Shown: one piece after another, positions 14,857-22,552 of the stretch
How the letters are laid out: each line of letters starts with the position of its first letter
Numbering within the stretch: position 1 is the first letter of the stretch
Program-made: the position numbers and the translations under genes
Origin: Candidatus Collierbacteria bacterium
GTDB taxonomy: Bacteria > Patescibacteriota > Microgenomatia > UBA1400 > JACPES01
NCBI GenBank assembly: GCA_016219325.1
Contig: JACRNH010000003.1
Span: 1 to 45,122 of the forward strand
DNA length: 45,122 nt
Direction of reading: 5' to 3'
The notes under the pieces: model-generated
The model's input: only the letters and a program-made list of their open reading frames with translations
Told to the model about the DNA's origin: nothing
The model's database searches: none

Positions 14857-15520
14857 TAACCCCAAAGTTGCAACTTTCCGGATCCGGGCCGAAATTTGGA
14901 TCGGTTAGTTTCAATACTTTAAGTCCGCATTTTTCATAAAATCTAATTTCAGGCTCTTGCCTTAAGCCGTCATTTCTTTTAGAGTCAAGATATCCTTGTG
15001 CTTTTTGTATTAGTTCAGTGGCGGACAAGCTGTCGGGATTGATGTCTTGCCTGGAAAGGCTTTCCCTGAATTTGGGTAATCTGGCCCCCAACATTAGACA
15101 TTCGCACCCCAAGTTTTTGGCAAGCTCAAATTGTTTGGCAACCAGCCGTTGCCCGTACCCATTTCCCTGTGATTCTTTTTGAACGCCCACAGAAACTACA
15201 TATAAAGTGTTTCCATCCGGCTCGTGGGTAGCAATAAAACCATCGCCGGTAATTTGGTCCCAAGTTTTATGGTAGTCGCTAGTAGTATTTGGATCAAAAT
15301 TAATCCTCATGGAAGTGCTAACGCCGACAAGATTTCCGTTTTCAAAAACTCCAATTGCTCCTTGGGGAAATTTGGCAATTCTGGCCTTGAACTTTTCGAT
15401 TGGAGCCTGCCAGTCCGCCGGCCAAGTATTTTTTTCAACTCTGACAATTTCTTCAAGATCAGAGTCTGCAAGATGATTTATTAAGGAATTAACCATTTTT
15501 TTATCTTCCGGGTGAACCAT
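14837..15520 (-). CDS. GNAT-family N-acetyltransferase
   Basis: 227-residue GNAT-fold acyl-CoA-dependent N-acyltransferase. The acyl-CoA-binding motif is VVSVGVQKESQGNGYGQRLV (V.p..QG.G.G) at residues about 112-131, followed by AKNLGCECLMLGARLP and the terminal IRFYEKCGLKV typical of the fold. Substrate unknown. Convergent with, and overlapping, the acyl-AMP ligase fusion, whose C-terminus also looks GNAT-like; the two may act in one pathway. Start taken as the ATG at 15520; an in-frame ATG at 15496 preceded by GGAAG is a good alternative. An extended -10 is at 15543-15551. Confidence 0.8.
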   Translation of the reverse strand: MVHPEDKKMVNSLINHLADSDLEEIVRVEKNTWPADWQAPIEKFKARIAKFPQGAIGVFENGNLVGVSTSMRINFDPNTTSDYHKTWDQITGDGFIATHEPDGNTLYVVSVGVQKESQGNGYGQRLVAKQFELAKNLGCECLMLGARLPKFRESLSRQDINPDSLSATELIQKAQGYLDSKRNDGLRQEPEIRFYEKCGLKVLKLTDPNFGPDPESCNFGVIMLAEI

Positions 15521-15542
15521 ATTTTGTTATCGGTAAAAGGAT

Positions 15543-15551
15543 AATATATCA
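15543..15551 (-). promoter_or_regulatory. extended -10 of the GNAT gene
   Basis: Minus strand TGATATATT (TGn + TATATT). The predicted start is about 15536, 16 bases before the ATG at 15520. A plus-strand TATATC (15545-15550), 9 bases before the murC ATG, overlaps it and may serve murC, but has no good -35. Confidence 0.4.
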
Positions 15552-15559
15552 TAGGAATT

Positions 15560-16957
15560 ATGAAAGTTCATTTTACAGGAATAAAAGGAGTTGGTATGAC
15601 CGCCTTAGCCTTAGCGTATCAAGATGCTGGGTGGGAAGTACAGGGATCGGATACTAAAGATTTCCAGATTACGGATGAGCCTCTTAAAAATAGAGGAATT
15701 AAAGTATTTGAGAAATTTACTCCCCGGAATATTTGGGAATTGAAGAAGATGGTTTGGAAGCCGGCGATTGATAAATTGATTTATACCGGCGCTCATCATG
15801 GGTCCCAAAATGTGGAAGTTAAATGGGCTGCTTCCCGGGGGATACCGGTTATGAATTACGCGCGGGCCTTAGGTGAATTTTTTACCGGAAAAAAACAAAT
15901 CTGTGTTTGCGGAGTCGGCGGAAAAACCACGACGACGGCGATGATTGCTACAATTTTGAATGAAGCAGATCAGGATCCTTCATGGATTGTCGGCACTAGT
16001 TCAGTGTCTTCATTGCCGGCGTCCGGGCATTTTGGGAAAGGAGATTGGGCTGTAATAGAAAGCGATGAATACGCGGCTGATCCGGAATCGGATAAAACTC
16101 CAAAGTTTATGTATATGAATCCGCAAATAATTGTTTGTACTAATATCTGGCACGATCATCCTGATGTGTATAAGACGGAACAGGATACGGTTCAGGCATA
16201 TTTGAGTTTTTTTTCTAAACTTCCAAAAGACGGTCTGTTGCTGATTTCATCGCAAGTAAATGGGAAGTTTCGCCCTGCGGAGCAGGACCCTGCTCCGCAG
16301 GATAAACTTATAAAATGCCGAAAAGTTTGTAAAACAAGGGTATTCGATGACAATGCAGCCTTGAAACAAATGGTTGAAGAAAAGATTGCCGTTCCCGGTG
16401 AATATAACGTCCGGAATGCGATGGCGGCGGTAATGACGGCAGAATACATCGGTATACCAAGAAATAAAGCGCTAGAAGCGCTTAAAAAATATACCGGATC
16501 AAAGCGAAGGTTTGAATTTATTGGAGAGTCTGGCGGAATATTGATATATGACGATTATGCTCATCATCCTCATGAAATAGAAAGTTTGCTTTCTGCCGCC
16601 AGGCAAAAATTTCCGGATAAAAAAATTAAATTTGTATTTCAACCGCATACTTTTTCCCGGACTAAAGCTTTATTTGATCAATTCGTAAATAGTTTGAAAG
16701 ATGTTGATGAAGTTATTTTGGATCCGATATTCGCTTCGGCCAGAGAGGCAGCGGATGCAGAAATTAATTCTGAAATGTTGGCCAAAAAAATAAATGAGAA
16801 AGGCGGAAATGCGGTTTTTGTCCCGGTCCGCCAAAAATTGATAGAATACTTAGTCGGGACGTCAAAATCAGGCGAAGTGATATTCACGGTCGGTGCCGGC
16901 GATTTATATGAAATACATTCTAAGATTAAGCAAGAATTGGGGAGAAAGAGTCATTAG
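15560..16957 (+). CDS. murC: UDP-N-acetylmuramate-L-alanine ligase
   Basis: Adds L-Ala to UDP-MurNAc using ATP, the first amino-acid step. 465 residues with all three Mur ligase domains: N-terminal Rossmann HFTGIKGVGMTALALAY, central ATP-binding domain, and C-terminal domain with YDDYAHHPHEIESLL and FQPHTFSRTKAL, which are MurC-specific. The P-loop reads GVGGKTTTT (near residue 118) where MurC normally has GTHGKTTTT. A palindromic insert (16262-16301) encodes NGKFRPAEQDPAPQ inside the central domain. First gene after the divergent GNAT, so a promoter is expected just upstream. Confidence 0.95.
   Translation: MKVHFTGIKGVGMTALALAYQDAGWEVQGSDTKDFQITDEPLKNRGIKVFEKFTPRNIWELKKMVWKPAIDKLIYTGAHHGSQNVEVKWAASRGIPVMNYARALGEFFTGKKQICVCGVGGKTTTTAMIATILNEADQDPSWIVGTSSVSSLPASGHFGKGDWAVIESDEYAADPESDKTPKFMYMNPQIIVCTNIWHDHPDVYKTEQDTVQAYLSFFSKLPKDGLLLISSQVNGKFRPAEQDPAPQDKLIKCRKVCKTRVFDDNAALKQMVEEKIAVPGEYNVRNAMAAVMTAEYIGIPRNKALEALKKYTGSKRRFEFIGESGGILIYDDYAHHPHEIESLLSAARQKFPDKKIKFVFQPHTFSRTKALFDQFVNSLKDVDEVILDPIFASAREAADAEINSEMLAKKINEKGGNAVFVPVRQKLIEYLVGTSKSGEVIFTVGAGDLYEIHSKIKQELGRKSH
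16262..16301. repeat. composite hairpin repeat inside murC
   Basis: Left arm of the R3 repeat (GGGAAGTTT, 16262-16270) followed by a perfect 13-base inverted repeat CCTGCGGAGCAGG (16274-16286) / CCTGCTCCGCAGG (16289-16301). The same CCCTGCGGAGCAGG word is in the murB insert (17385-17398). Read in frame. Confidence 0.75.
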
Positions 16958-17840
16958 GGACGAAGTTTTAGCTCCTTATACTTACTTCAAAATAGGCGGC
17001 CCGGCGGATTATTTTGTTACTGCTAAATCTTCTAAAGAGCTTGAAGAAATTGTTTTGATGGCGGAATCATCAAACGTACCGTGGTTTATTTTAGGCGGGG
17101 GGAGCAATATTCTGGTGGGAGATTTAGGATTCAGGGGGTTAGTAATTAAGAATGAAGCGGAATCAGTTAATGTTGAGACCGGGGAATTGACGGCGGAAAG
17201 CGGAATAAAGATGTCAAAATTGGCGGCGTTTTCCATTAAGAACGGGTTGGCTGGTTTGGAAGTATTCATGTCGGTGCCGGGTACTTTAGGGGGGGCGATT
17301 TTTAACAATTCGCATTTTAGACCGGAGAAAAATGAATTTATCGGAAATTTGGTGGAATCAGTAGAACTATTGTATAAAGGCCTGGCCCTGCGGAGCAGGG
17401 CCAGGCCTTATCAGACAATAACGGTTAACAAAGATTGGTTTAAGTTTAAGTATGATCATTCAAGGCTACATGATGAGCCAGGAGTGATATTAAAAGTTAA
17501 ACTTAGATTGAAAAGTGGCGACCCGGAAATGCTGAAAGCTACTTCAATGAAACTGATGAAAGAAAGAAATGCCAGTCAGCCCATTGGTCAGTTAAGCTGC
17601 GGATGCATGTTCAAAAATCCAGCCGGTTTTTCTGCCGGCCAGTTAATTGATAATATAGGAATGAAGGGTAAAAAAATTGGAGGAGCCATGATCTCTGATA
17701 AACATGCAAACTTTGTTATCAATACCGGGGGGGCAAAAGCCAAGGAAGTGATAAAATTGATGGACTTGATAAAAACAGCCGTCAAAAGCAAGTCCGGGAT
17801 TGATTTTAAGCCGGAGATATTCATGGTCGGGGAATTCTAA
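16908..17840 (+). CDS. murB: UDP-N-acetylenolpyruvoylglucosamine reductase
   Basis: FAD-dependent reduction of UDP-GlcNAc-enolpyruvate to UDP-MurNAc with NADPH. FAD-domain motifs are YTYFKIGGPADYF, LGGGSNILVGD and VPGTLGGAIFNN. In the substrate domain the proton-donor motif, normally AGSFFKNP, reads CGCMFKNP, so the usual Ser is Cys (residue 233). The YRxS motif reads YDHS. A palindrome at 17374-17411 encodes YKGLALRSRARPYQ in a loop. The start is uncertain: ATG 16908 is used, inside the end of murC; a GTG at 16893 is also possible, and the conserved protein begins only about 15 residues later. Confidence 0.92.
   Translation: MKYILRLSKNWGERVIRDEVLAPYTYFKIGGPADYFVTAKSSKELEEIVLMAESSNVPWFILGGGSNILVGDLGFRGLVIKNEAESVNVETGELTAESGIKMSKLAAFSIKNGLAGLEVFMSVPGTLGGAIFNNSHFRPEKNEFIGNLVESVELLYKGLALRSRARPYQTITVNKDWFKFKYDHSRLHDEPGVILKVKLRLKSGDPEMLKATSMKLMKERNASQPIGQLSCGCMFKNPAGFSAGQLIDNIGMKGKKIGGAMISDKHANFVINTGGAKAKEVIKLMDLIKTAVKSKSGIDFKPEIFMVGEF
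17374..17411. repeat. palindromic repeat R2 inside murB
   Basis: AAGGCCTGGCCCTGC, loop GGA, GCAGGGCCAGGCCTT, flanked by ATAA/TTAT. Same arms as the R2 copies in the glycosyltransferase genes; in frame, encoding KGLALRSRARPY. Confidence 0.85.
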
Positions 17841-17843
17841 TTT

Positions 17844-19100
17844 ATGTCTTCATTTATTATAAATGGCGGAAAACCTTTAGCGGGAGAAATAAGCGTTTAC
17901 GGAAATAAAAATGCGGTGCTCCCGGCCATGGCTGCGGCGCTTTTGACGGATAAGACTGTTGAACTTGATAATGTCCCCCAAATTAGGGATGTGAATACAA
18001 TGGGGTTACTGCTTTCAGATTTGGGGGCTAGTTTGGAGGGCTTGGGTTCACGAAAGATTAAAATTCAATCGGAAGGGTTGAGGCCTAAAGAACCAGACAA
18101 TAAATTAGTAGCTGATTTACGGGCATCAATTTTGTTGTTGGGGCCGCTGCTGGCAAGATTTGGTAAAACGGTTATCCGTCATCCTGGGGGCGATATCATT
18201 GGCCGCAGATCAATAGACGAGCATTTAAAATCATTGGAAAAATTGGGAGTAAAAATTGAAGTTGATGGAATCATGAACAAACTTTCCGTTAAGAAGCTAC
18301 ACGGAGCAGGAATTCATTTGACTGAGGCTTCTGTAACCGCAACCGAAAATATCATGATGGCTGCGGTTCTGGCTGACGGGGAAACTCAAATTACAAATGC
18401 CGCAGCTGAGCCGCATGTCCAATGTTTGGGAAAGCTCTTAAATTGTATGGGCGCCAGAATAGAAGGAACAGGCAGCAATAAAATCAATGTCCAAGGTGTC
18501 AATAGCTTGAATGGATGCAGTCATAAAATCAGAACAGATCATATTGAAGTTGGCACATGGGCGATAATCGCAGCCGTCACCGGTGGCGAGATTAAAGTTA
18601 AGAATGCAATAGCAGACGATTTGTTACCGATGAAGGCGGTATTTGAGCCAATGGGAGTGATTATAAAAGAAACTCCTTCAGGGGCTAAATTTACCAGAGG
18701 CATATTAAAGGCTTTTCCGGCTATTAAGACAAATATCTGGCCTGGTTTTCCGACTGATTTAATGAGTCCGACGATAGTTTTGGCGACTCAATGCCGAGGA
18801 ATGACTCTGGCTCACGATTGGATGTATGAAGGCAGGATGTTTTTTGTGGATAAGCTGATAAAAATGGGAGCGAATATAATTGTGGCAGATCCGCATAGAA
18901 TTATTATTAATGGCCCGACGCAGTTTTTTCCGAGGCATAGTTCCAGTCCGGATATCCGGGCTGGGGCGGCACTAGTGATTGCCTCTTTGGCTGCAAGGGG
19001 AGAGTCTGTAATAGACATGGCAGAAATTGTTGACAGGGGGTATGAGAATTTGGAACAAAGGTTGACTGGTCTTGGCGCCAACATTAAACGGATTTCATGA
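17844..19100 (+). CDS. murA: UDP-GlcNAc 1-carboxyvinyltransferase
   Basis: Transfers enolpyruvate from PEP to UDP-GlcNAc, the first committed peptidoglycan step. 418 residues, normal length and EPSP-synthase-like fold. Lys22 in YGNKNAVLP and the FPTDLMSP loop are kept. The active-site loop reads HPGGDIIGRR, so the usual PEP-reacting Cys is Asp117. In mycobacteria, Chlamydia and Borrelia the same Cys-to-Asp change gives natural fosfomycin resistance, so this enzyme should be active and insensitive (inference). Three bases after murB; overlaps dgkA by 4 bases. Confidence 0.97.
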   Translation: MSSFIINGGKPLAGEISVYGNKNAVLPAMAAALLTDKTVELDNVPQIRDVNTMGLLLSDLGASLEGLGSRKIKIQSEGLRPKEPDNKLVADLRASILLLGPLLARFGKTVIRHPGGDIIGRRSIDEHLKSLEKLGVKIEVDGIMNKLSVKKLHGAGIHLTEASVTATENIMMAAVLADGETQITNAAAEPHVQCLGKLLNCMGARIEGTGSNKINVQGVNSLNGCSHKIRTDHIEVGTWAIIAAVTGGEIKVKNAIADDLLPMKAVFEPMGVIIKETPSGAKFTRGILKAFPAIKTNIWPGFPTDLMSPTIVLATQCRGMTLAHDWMYEGRMFFVDKLIKMGANIIVADPHRIIINGPTQFFPRHSSSPDIRAGAALVIASLAARGESVIDMAEIVDRGYENLEQRLTGLGANIKRIS

Positions 19101-19450
19101 AATTACTAAAACCATTTGCATTTGCTTTGGAAGGTCTGGGAGAAATGATTTCAGGCCATAATAATTTTAAGGTTCAGTTGGCAATCGGAACGTTGGTTGT
19201 GTTTGCGGGAATTTTCTTTCAATTCAGACAGGAAGAATGGATGGTTTTGATTTTGGCGATAGGTTTAGTTTTGGCGGCTGAAATGGCCAATTCTGCAATT
19301 GAGGCAGTGGTGGACTTGATTACTAAGGAGCGGAAGTTGGATGCTAAGAAAGCCAAAGATATCGCCGCAGGCATGGTCCTTTTGGCATCCGGGCTATCAA
19401 TAATTATTGGAATATTTCTTTTTGGACCGCGGTTACTGAGGTTTTTATAA
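19097..19450 (+). CDS. dgkA: DgkA-family diacylglycerol/undecaprenol kinase
   Basis: 117-residue membrane protein with three membrane segments and the family signature AEMANSAIEAVVDLI (active-site Glu and Asn), then KAKDIAAGMVLL. In Gram-positive bacteria the equivalent enzyme phosphorylates undecaprenol to the lipid carrier phosphate, and its place between murA and mraY favours that substrate. The stop and the mraY ATG overlap by one base. Confidence 0.9.
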   Translation: MKLLKPFAFALEGLGEMISGHNNFKVQLAIGTLVVFAGIFFQFRQEEWMVLILAIGLVLAAEMANSAIEAVVDLITKERKLDAKKAKDIAAGMVLLASGLSIIIGIFLFGPRLLRFL

Positions 19451-20481
19451 TGTCGCTTCTTTTGACCTTGCTATTGTCATCTTTTGCAGTCACTGGGTTG
19501 CTGATAGTTCCTTTTATAAACGTTTTGTACTCTTTGAAGTTCCAGAGGAGAGTTCAAAAAACACGGGATCCTTTGAATAAATTAACTCCGATTTTTGACC
19601 GTTTGCATCAAAAGAAAGCCGGGACCCCGGTGGGCGGAGGCTTACTTGTAATTTGCGTGGTCTCAATTTTATTTTCTCTGCTTTTCCCTATTATGAAATA
19701 TTTCGGAGTCGTGGTGACGCAAGTTTATCCCCTGGTTGATGAATTAAACGTTATTTTCTTTACCTTTATTTCCTTCGGGCTATTGGGTTTGTACGATGAT
19801 TTAATGAAATTTTTTGATATTGAAAGAACTGGATTTTTCGGATTAAGATTCAGGTGGAAATTTTTGATACAAATATTACTGGCTTTTATTGTCGCATCGC
19901 TTTTATATTTTAATCTGAAGATTGACATTTTTTATATCCCCTTTATCGGGGTTTTTAGAATCGGGTGGCTGTTTGTTCCGCTGTCTGCTTTTGTAATCAC
20001 CGCTTTTGCTAATGCTTATAACGTTACTGACGGATTGGACGGTCTGGCATCAGGGCTTTTGATGATTGCCTTGTTTGCTTTATGGTATTTGTCGTCAGCA
20101 ATTCTGGATACTCCGTTATCAATGTTTTTGGTCTTATGGATCGGGAGTTTAATCGCCTTTTTATATTTCAATGTGTTTCCGGCCAGAATTATGTTGGGAG
20201 ATGTTGGGGCTTTATCATTCGGGGCAACTCTAGCCGTTGTCGGATTGTTATTGGGAAAAGTCATGGCGATAGCGATTATTGGCGGAATTTTCGTAATAGA
20301 AATCGCTTCGTCATTAGCCCAGTTGTTGTCAAAAAAATTATTAGGAAAAAAACTTTTTCCTGTTGCTCCGGCTCATTTATGGTTGCAGTTATTAAATTGG
20401 GAAGAGCCGAAGATCGTAATGCGGGCTTGGTTAGCAGGGATCATTTTAGCGTTGTTCGGGGTATGGCTGGCAGTGATTTAG
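19450..20481 (+). CDS. mraY: phospho-MurNAc-pentapeptide translocase
   Basis: Transfers phospho-MurNAc-pentapeptide to undecaprenyl phosphate to form lipid I. 343 residues, about ten membrane segments. Motifs: LHQKKAGTPVGGGLL, GLYDDLMKF (magnesium-binding Asp pair), NAYNVTDGLDGLA, and MLGDVGALSFG. The last cytoplasmic loop, usually APIHHHFE in MraY, is APAHLWLQ, keeping one His. Overlaps murI by 19 bases. Confidence 0.95.
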   Translation: MSLLLTLLLSSFAVTGLLIVPFINVLYSLKFQRRVQKTRDPLNKLTPIFDRLHQKKAGTPVGGGLLVICVVSILFSLLFPIMKYFGVVVTQVYPLVDELNVIFFTFISFGLLGLYDDLMKFFDIERTGFFGLRFRWKFLIQILLAFIVASLLYFNLKIDIFYIPFIGVFRIGWLFVPLSAFVITAFANAYNVTDGLDGLASGLLMIALFALWYLSSAILDTPLSMFLVLWIGSLIAFLYFNVFPARIMLGDVGALSFGATLAVVGLLLGKVMAIAIIGGIFVIEIASSLAQLLSKKLLGKKLFPVAPAHLWLQLLNWEEPKIVMRAWLAGIILALFGVWLAVI

Positions 20482-21212
20482 AAATCTCAAAACTCAAAGT
20501 GCAAAACTCAAAGCCTACAAATAAGAAAATTAATATAGGAGTTTTTGATAGTGGCGTTGGGGGAAGATTAATCGCCGATAAATTGAAAGAGTTAAAAAAC
20601 GTAAAGATTGTTTATTTATCTGATCCGGAATATTTTCCTTATGGGGATAAAACAGGGGAAATTATTCAGAGTAGGCTTTTGTATTTTGCCGGACAATTTA
20701 AATTAAAGGGATGCCGGATAGTTGTTTTGGCCTGCAATACAGCGACAACAAACGGGATTGCTGTTATAAGACAGAAATTCCCCGGTATAACTTTTATCGG
20801 CATTGAGCCTCCGATTAAACCGATCTCAAACCTGACAAAATCCAAAAAAATTGCCATTATGGGAACACCGGCCACAATTGCGAGTCAACGGATGGCAAAA
20901 CTTCAAAGTCTTTTTGTCCAAGGAATCAAACTTTATAATATTTCTTGTCCGGGTTTGGCAGAATACATAGAAGAGAGGGTAAAGGAAAATATAAAATGTT
21001 ATATAACATTTTATAATGATAAAAAAGCAGAAAGTTTAATTAAAAGATTTCTTGATAAACCGATCGCGGATGGAGTTGATGTTGTCGGAATAGCCTGCAC
21101 CCATTATCCGTATTTGCTTCCTATAATGCAGAATCTTTATCCAAAGGTAAAATTCTATGATCCGGCAAACGCGGTGGCAGCTCAAGTCAAAAAGGCTATA
21201 ATTGCTTCATGA
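20463..21212 (+). CDS. murI: glutamate racemase
   Basis: Interconverts L- and D-glutamate, giving the D-Glu that MurD adds. 249 residues with INIGVFDSGVGG, SDPEYFPYGDKT, and both catalytic cysteines: Cys91 in ACNTATTNG and Cys212 in GIACTHYPYL. The start is the ATG at 20463, inside the end of mraY; earlier in-frame starts lie deep in mraY. The first ~20 residues are encoded by a heptamer repeat (20486-20513) and are not part of the family core. Confidence 0.94.
   Translation: MAGSDLEISKLKVQNSKPTNKKINIGVFDSGVGGRLIADKLKELKNVKIVYLSDPEYFPYGDKTGEIIQSRLLYFAGQFKLKGCRIVVLACNTATTNGIAVIRQKFPGITFIGIEPPIKPISNLTKSKKIAIMGTPATIASQRMAKLQSLFVQGIKLYNISCPGLAEYIEERVKENIKCYITFYNDKKAESLIKRFLDKPIADGVDVVGIACTHYPYLLPIMQNLYPKVKFYDPANAVAAQVKKAIIAS
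20486..20513. repeat. heptamer tandem repeat in the 5' end of murI
   Basis: CTCAAAA, CTCAAAG, TGCAAAA, CTCAAAG: four 7-base units, encoding the N-terminal SKLKVQNSK tail. Confidence 0.8.
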
Positions 21213-22552
21213 CTCCGTGGGAGAAATTTAAAATTGATTGGAAAGGGAAAAAAGTTTTAATAATGGGTCTGGGACTGCAGGGACGAGGAATCGGAGACGC
21301 GAAAATTTTTTGCGAAGCCGGGTCTCAAGTGGCTGTTACTGATTTGAAAAATGAAGTACAACTCCAATCAGCTGTTGTGCAATTGAAAGATTTTCCGGTT
21401 AGATTCGTACTTGGGAAACACGATGAGGAAGATTTTCGGTCTTACGATTTGGTTTTGCGTAATCCTGACGTCCCGGAATCAAGTCATTTTCTTAAAATCG
21501 CGGCAAACGCGGGAATTCAAATAAAAATGGACTCGTCACTTTTTGCTAAATACTGCCCATTTCCGGTTATCGGGATAACTGGAACCCGGGGGAAAACCAC
21601 TACCACGATGATGATATATGAGGTATTGAAAAAATTGTATAAAGGAAATGTGTGTTTGGGCGGAAACATTCAGGGCAAGGCGACGTTGGAGTTATTGCCT
21701 GGATTACAAAAAGGTATCGCGGTGCTGGAGTTATCAAGCTGGGAACTGCAGGGGTGGCATGACGAAAAGATTTCGCCTCATATTTCAGTTTTCACAAATT
21801 TCTATCAGGATCATCTGAACCGTTACGCCTCTATGAGCGAATATTTAAAGGATAAATTGGCGGTAGCGGAATATCAAAATCGCAAAGACTGGCTAATTGC
21901 GGGTCCGGAAGTTAAGTTGACTGTTAAAAATATAAAGTCCCGGCTAATCCGGTTTTCCGCTGCAGATTTGCCAAAGAATTTTAAGTTGCAGATTCCCGGG
22001 GAACATAATCGCGCCAATGCTGCCGCAGCCTTAAGCGTTACCAGAGTGTTAGAACTAAAAGATAACGCGGTGTTGAAGATTTTAAGTAAGTTCCCCGGAG
22101 TCCCTTATAGGCTAGAAACAATTGCGGTAATTGACGGAGTTGAATACATAAATGATACCACTTCGACTACTCCGGCAGCCGGAATTGAAGCAATTAGGGC
22201 TATGACGAAGCCGATAGTCTTAATAGCCGGTGGTTCAAGCAAAAAGTTGGATTTAAAACCGTTGGCGGAAGAGATCTTGGATAGTTATAGGAAACACAGG
22301 GTTAAGCGGGTGATTTTATTGAAGGGGGAAGGAACAGATGAACTGATGGATTATTTAGAAGGCGCAGGCAGTAGATTGATTGACGGAGTGTGTGACGATT
22401 TTGGAGCGGCTGTAACTAAGGCCAGGAATTTGGCAATTTCAGGAGATACGGTGCTGTTGTCGCCGGGATGCGCCAGTTTTTCAATGTTTAATAATGAATT
22501 CGACAGAGGTGATCAATTTAACCAAATAGTCCGCAAATGGCAAATAAAATAA
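21209..22552 (+). CDS. murD: UDP-MurNAc-L-alanine:D-glutamate ligase
   Basis: Adds D-Glu to UDP-MurNAc-L-Ala. 447 residues; N-terminal Rossmann motif MGLGLQGRGIGDA, P-loop GTRGKTTTT (near residue 125), substrate segment ELSSWELQGW, TNFYQDHLNRY, C-terminal YRLETIAVIDGVEYINDT and LSPGCASFSMFNNEFDRGDQF, the MurD-specific ending. Overlaps murI by 4 bases, so D-Glu production and use are coupled. Overlaps ftsW by 16 bases. Confidence 0.97.
   Translation: MTPWEKFKIDWKGKKVLIMGLGLQGRGIGDAKIFCEAGSQVAVTDLKNEVQLQSAVVQLKDFPVRFVLGKHDEEDFRSYDLVLRNPDVPESSHFLKIAANAGIQIKMDSSLFAKYCPFPVIGITGTRGKTTTTMMIYEVLKKLYKGNVCLGGNIQGKATLELLPGLQKGIAVLELSSWELQGWHDEKISPHISVFTNFYQDHLNRYASMSEYLKDKLAVAEYQNRKDWLIAGPEVKLTVKNIKSRLIRFSAADLPKNFKLQIPGEHNRANAAAALSVTRVLELKDNAVLKILSKFPGVPYRLETIAVIDGVEYINDTTSTTPAAGIEAIRAMTKPIVLIAGGSSKKLDLKPLAEEILDSYRKHRVKRVILLKGEGTDELMDYLEGAGSRLIDGVCDDFGAAVTKARNLAISGDTVLLSPGCASFSMFNNEFDRGDQFNQIVRKWQIK

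Noticed and set aside
20082..20462. Long 5' extension of murI over mraY
   Set aside because: It reads through most of the mraY C-terminal half in another frame; the racemase fold starts after 20463.
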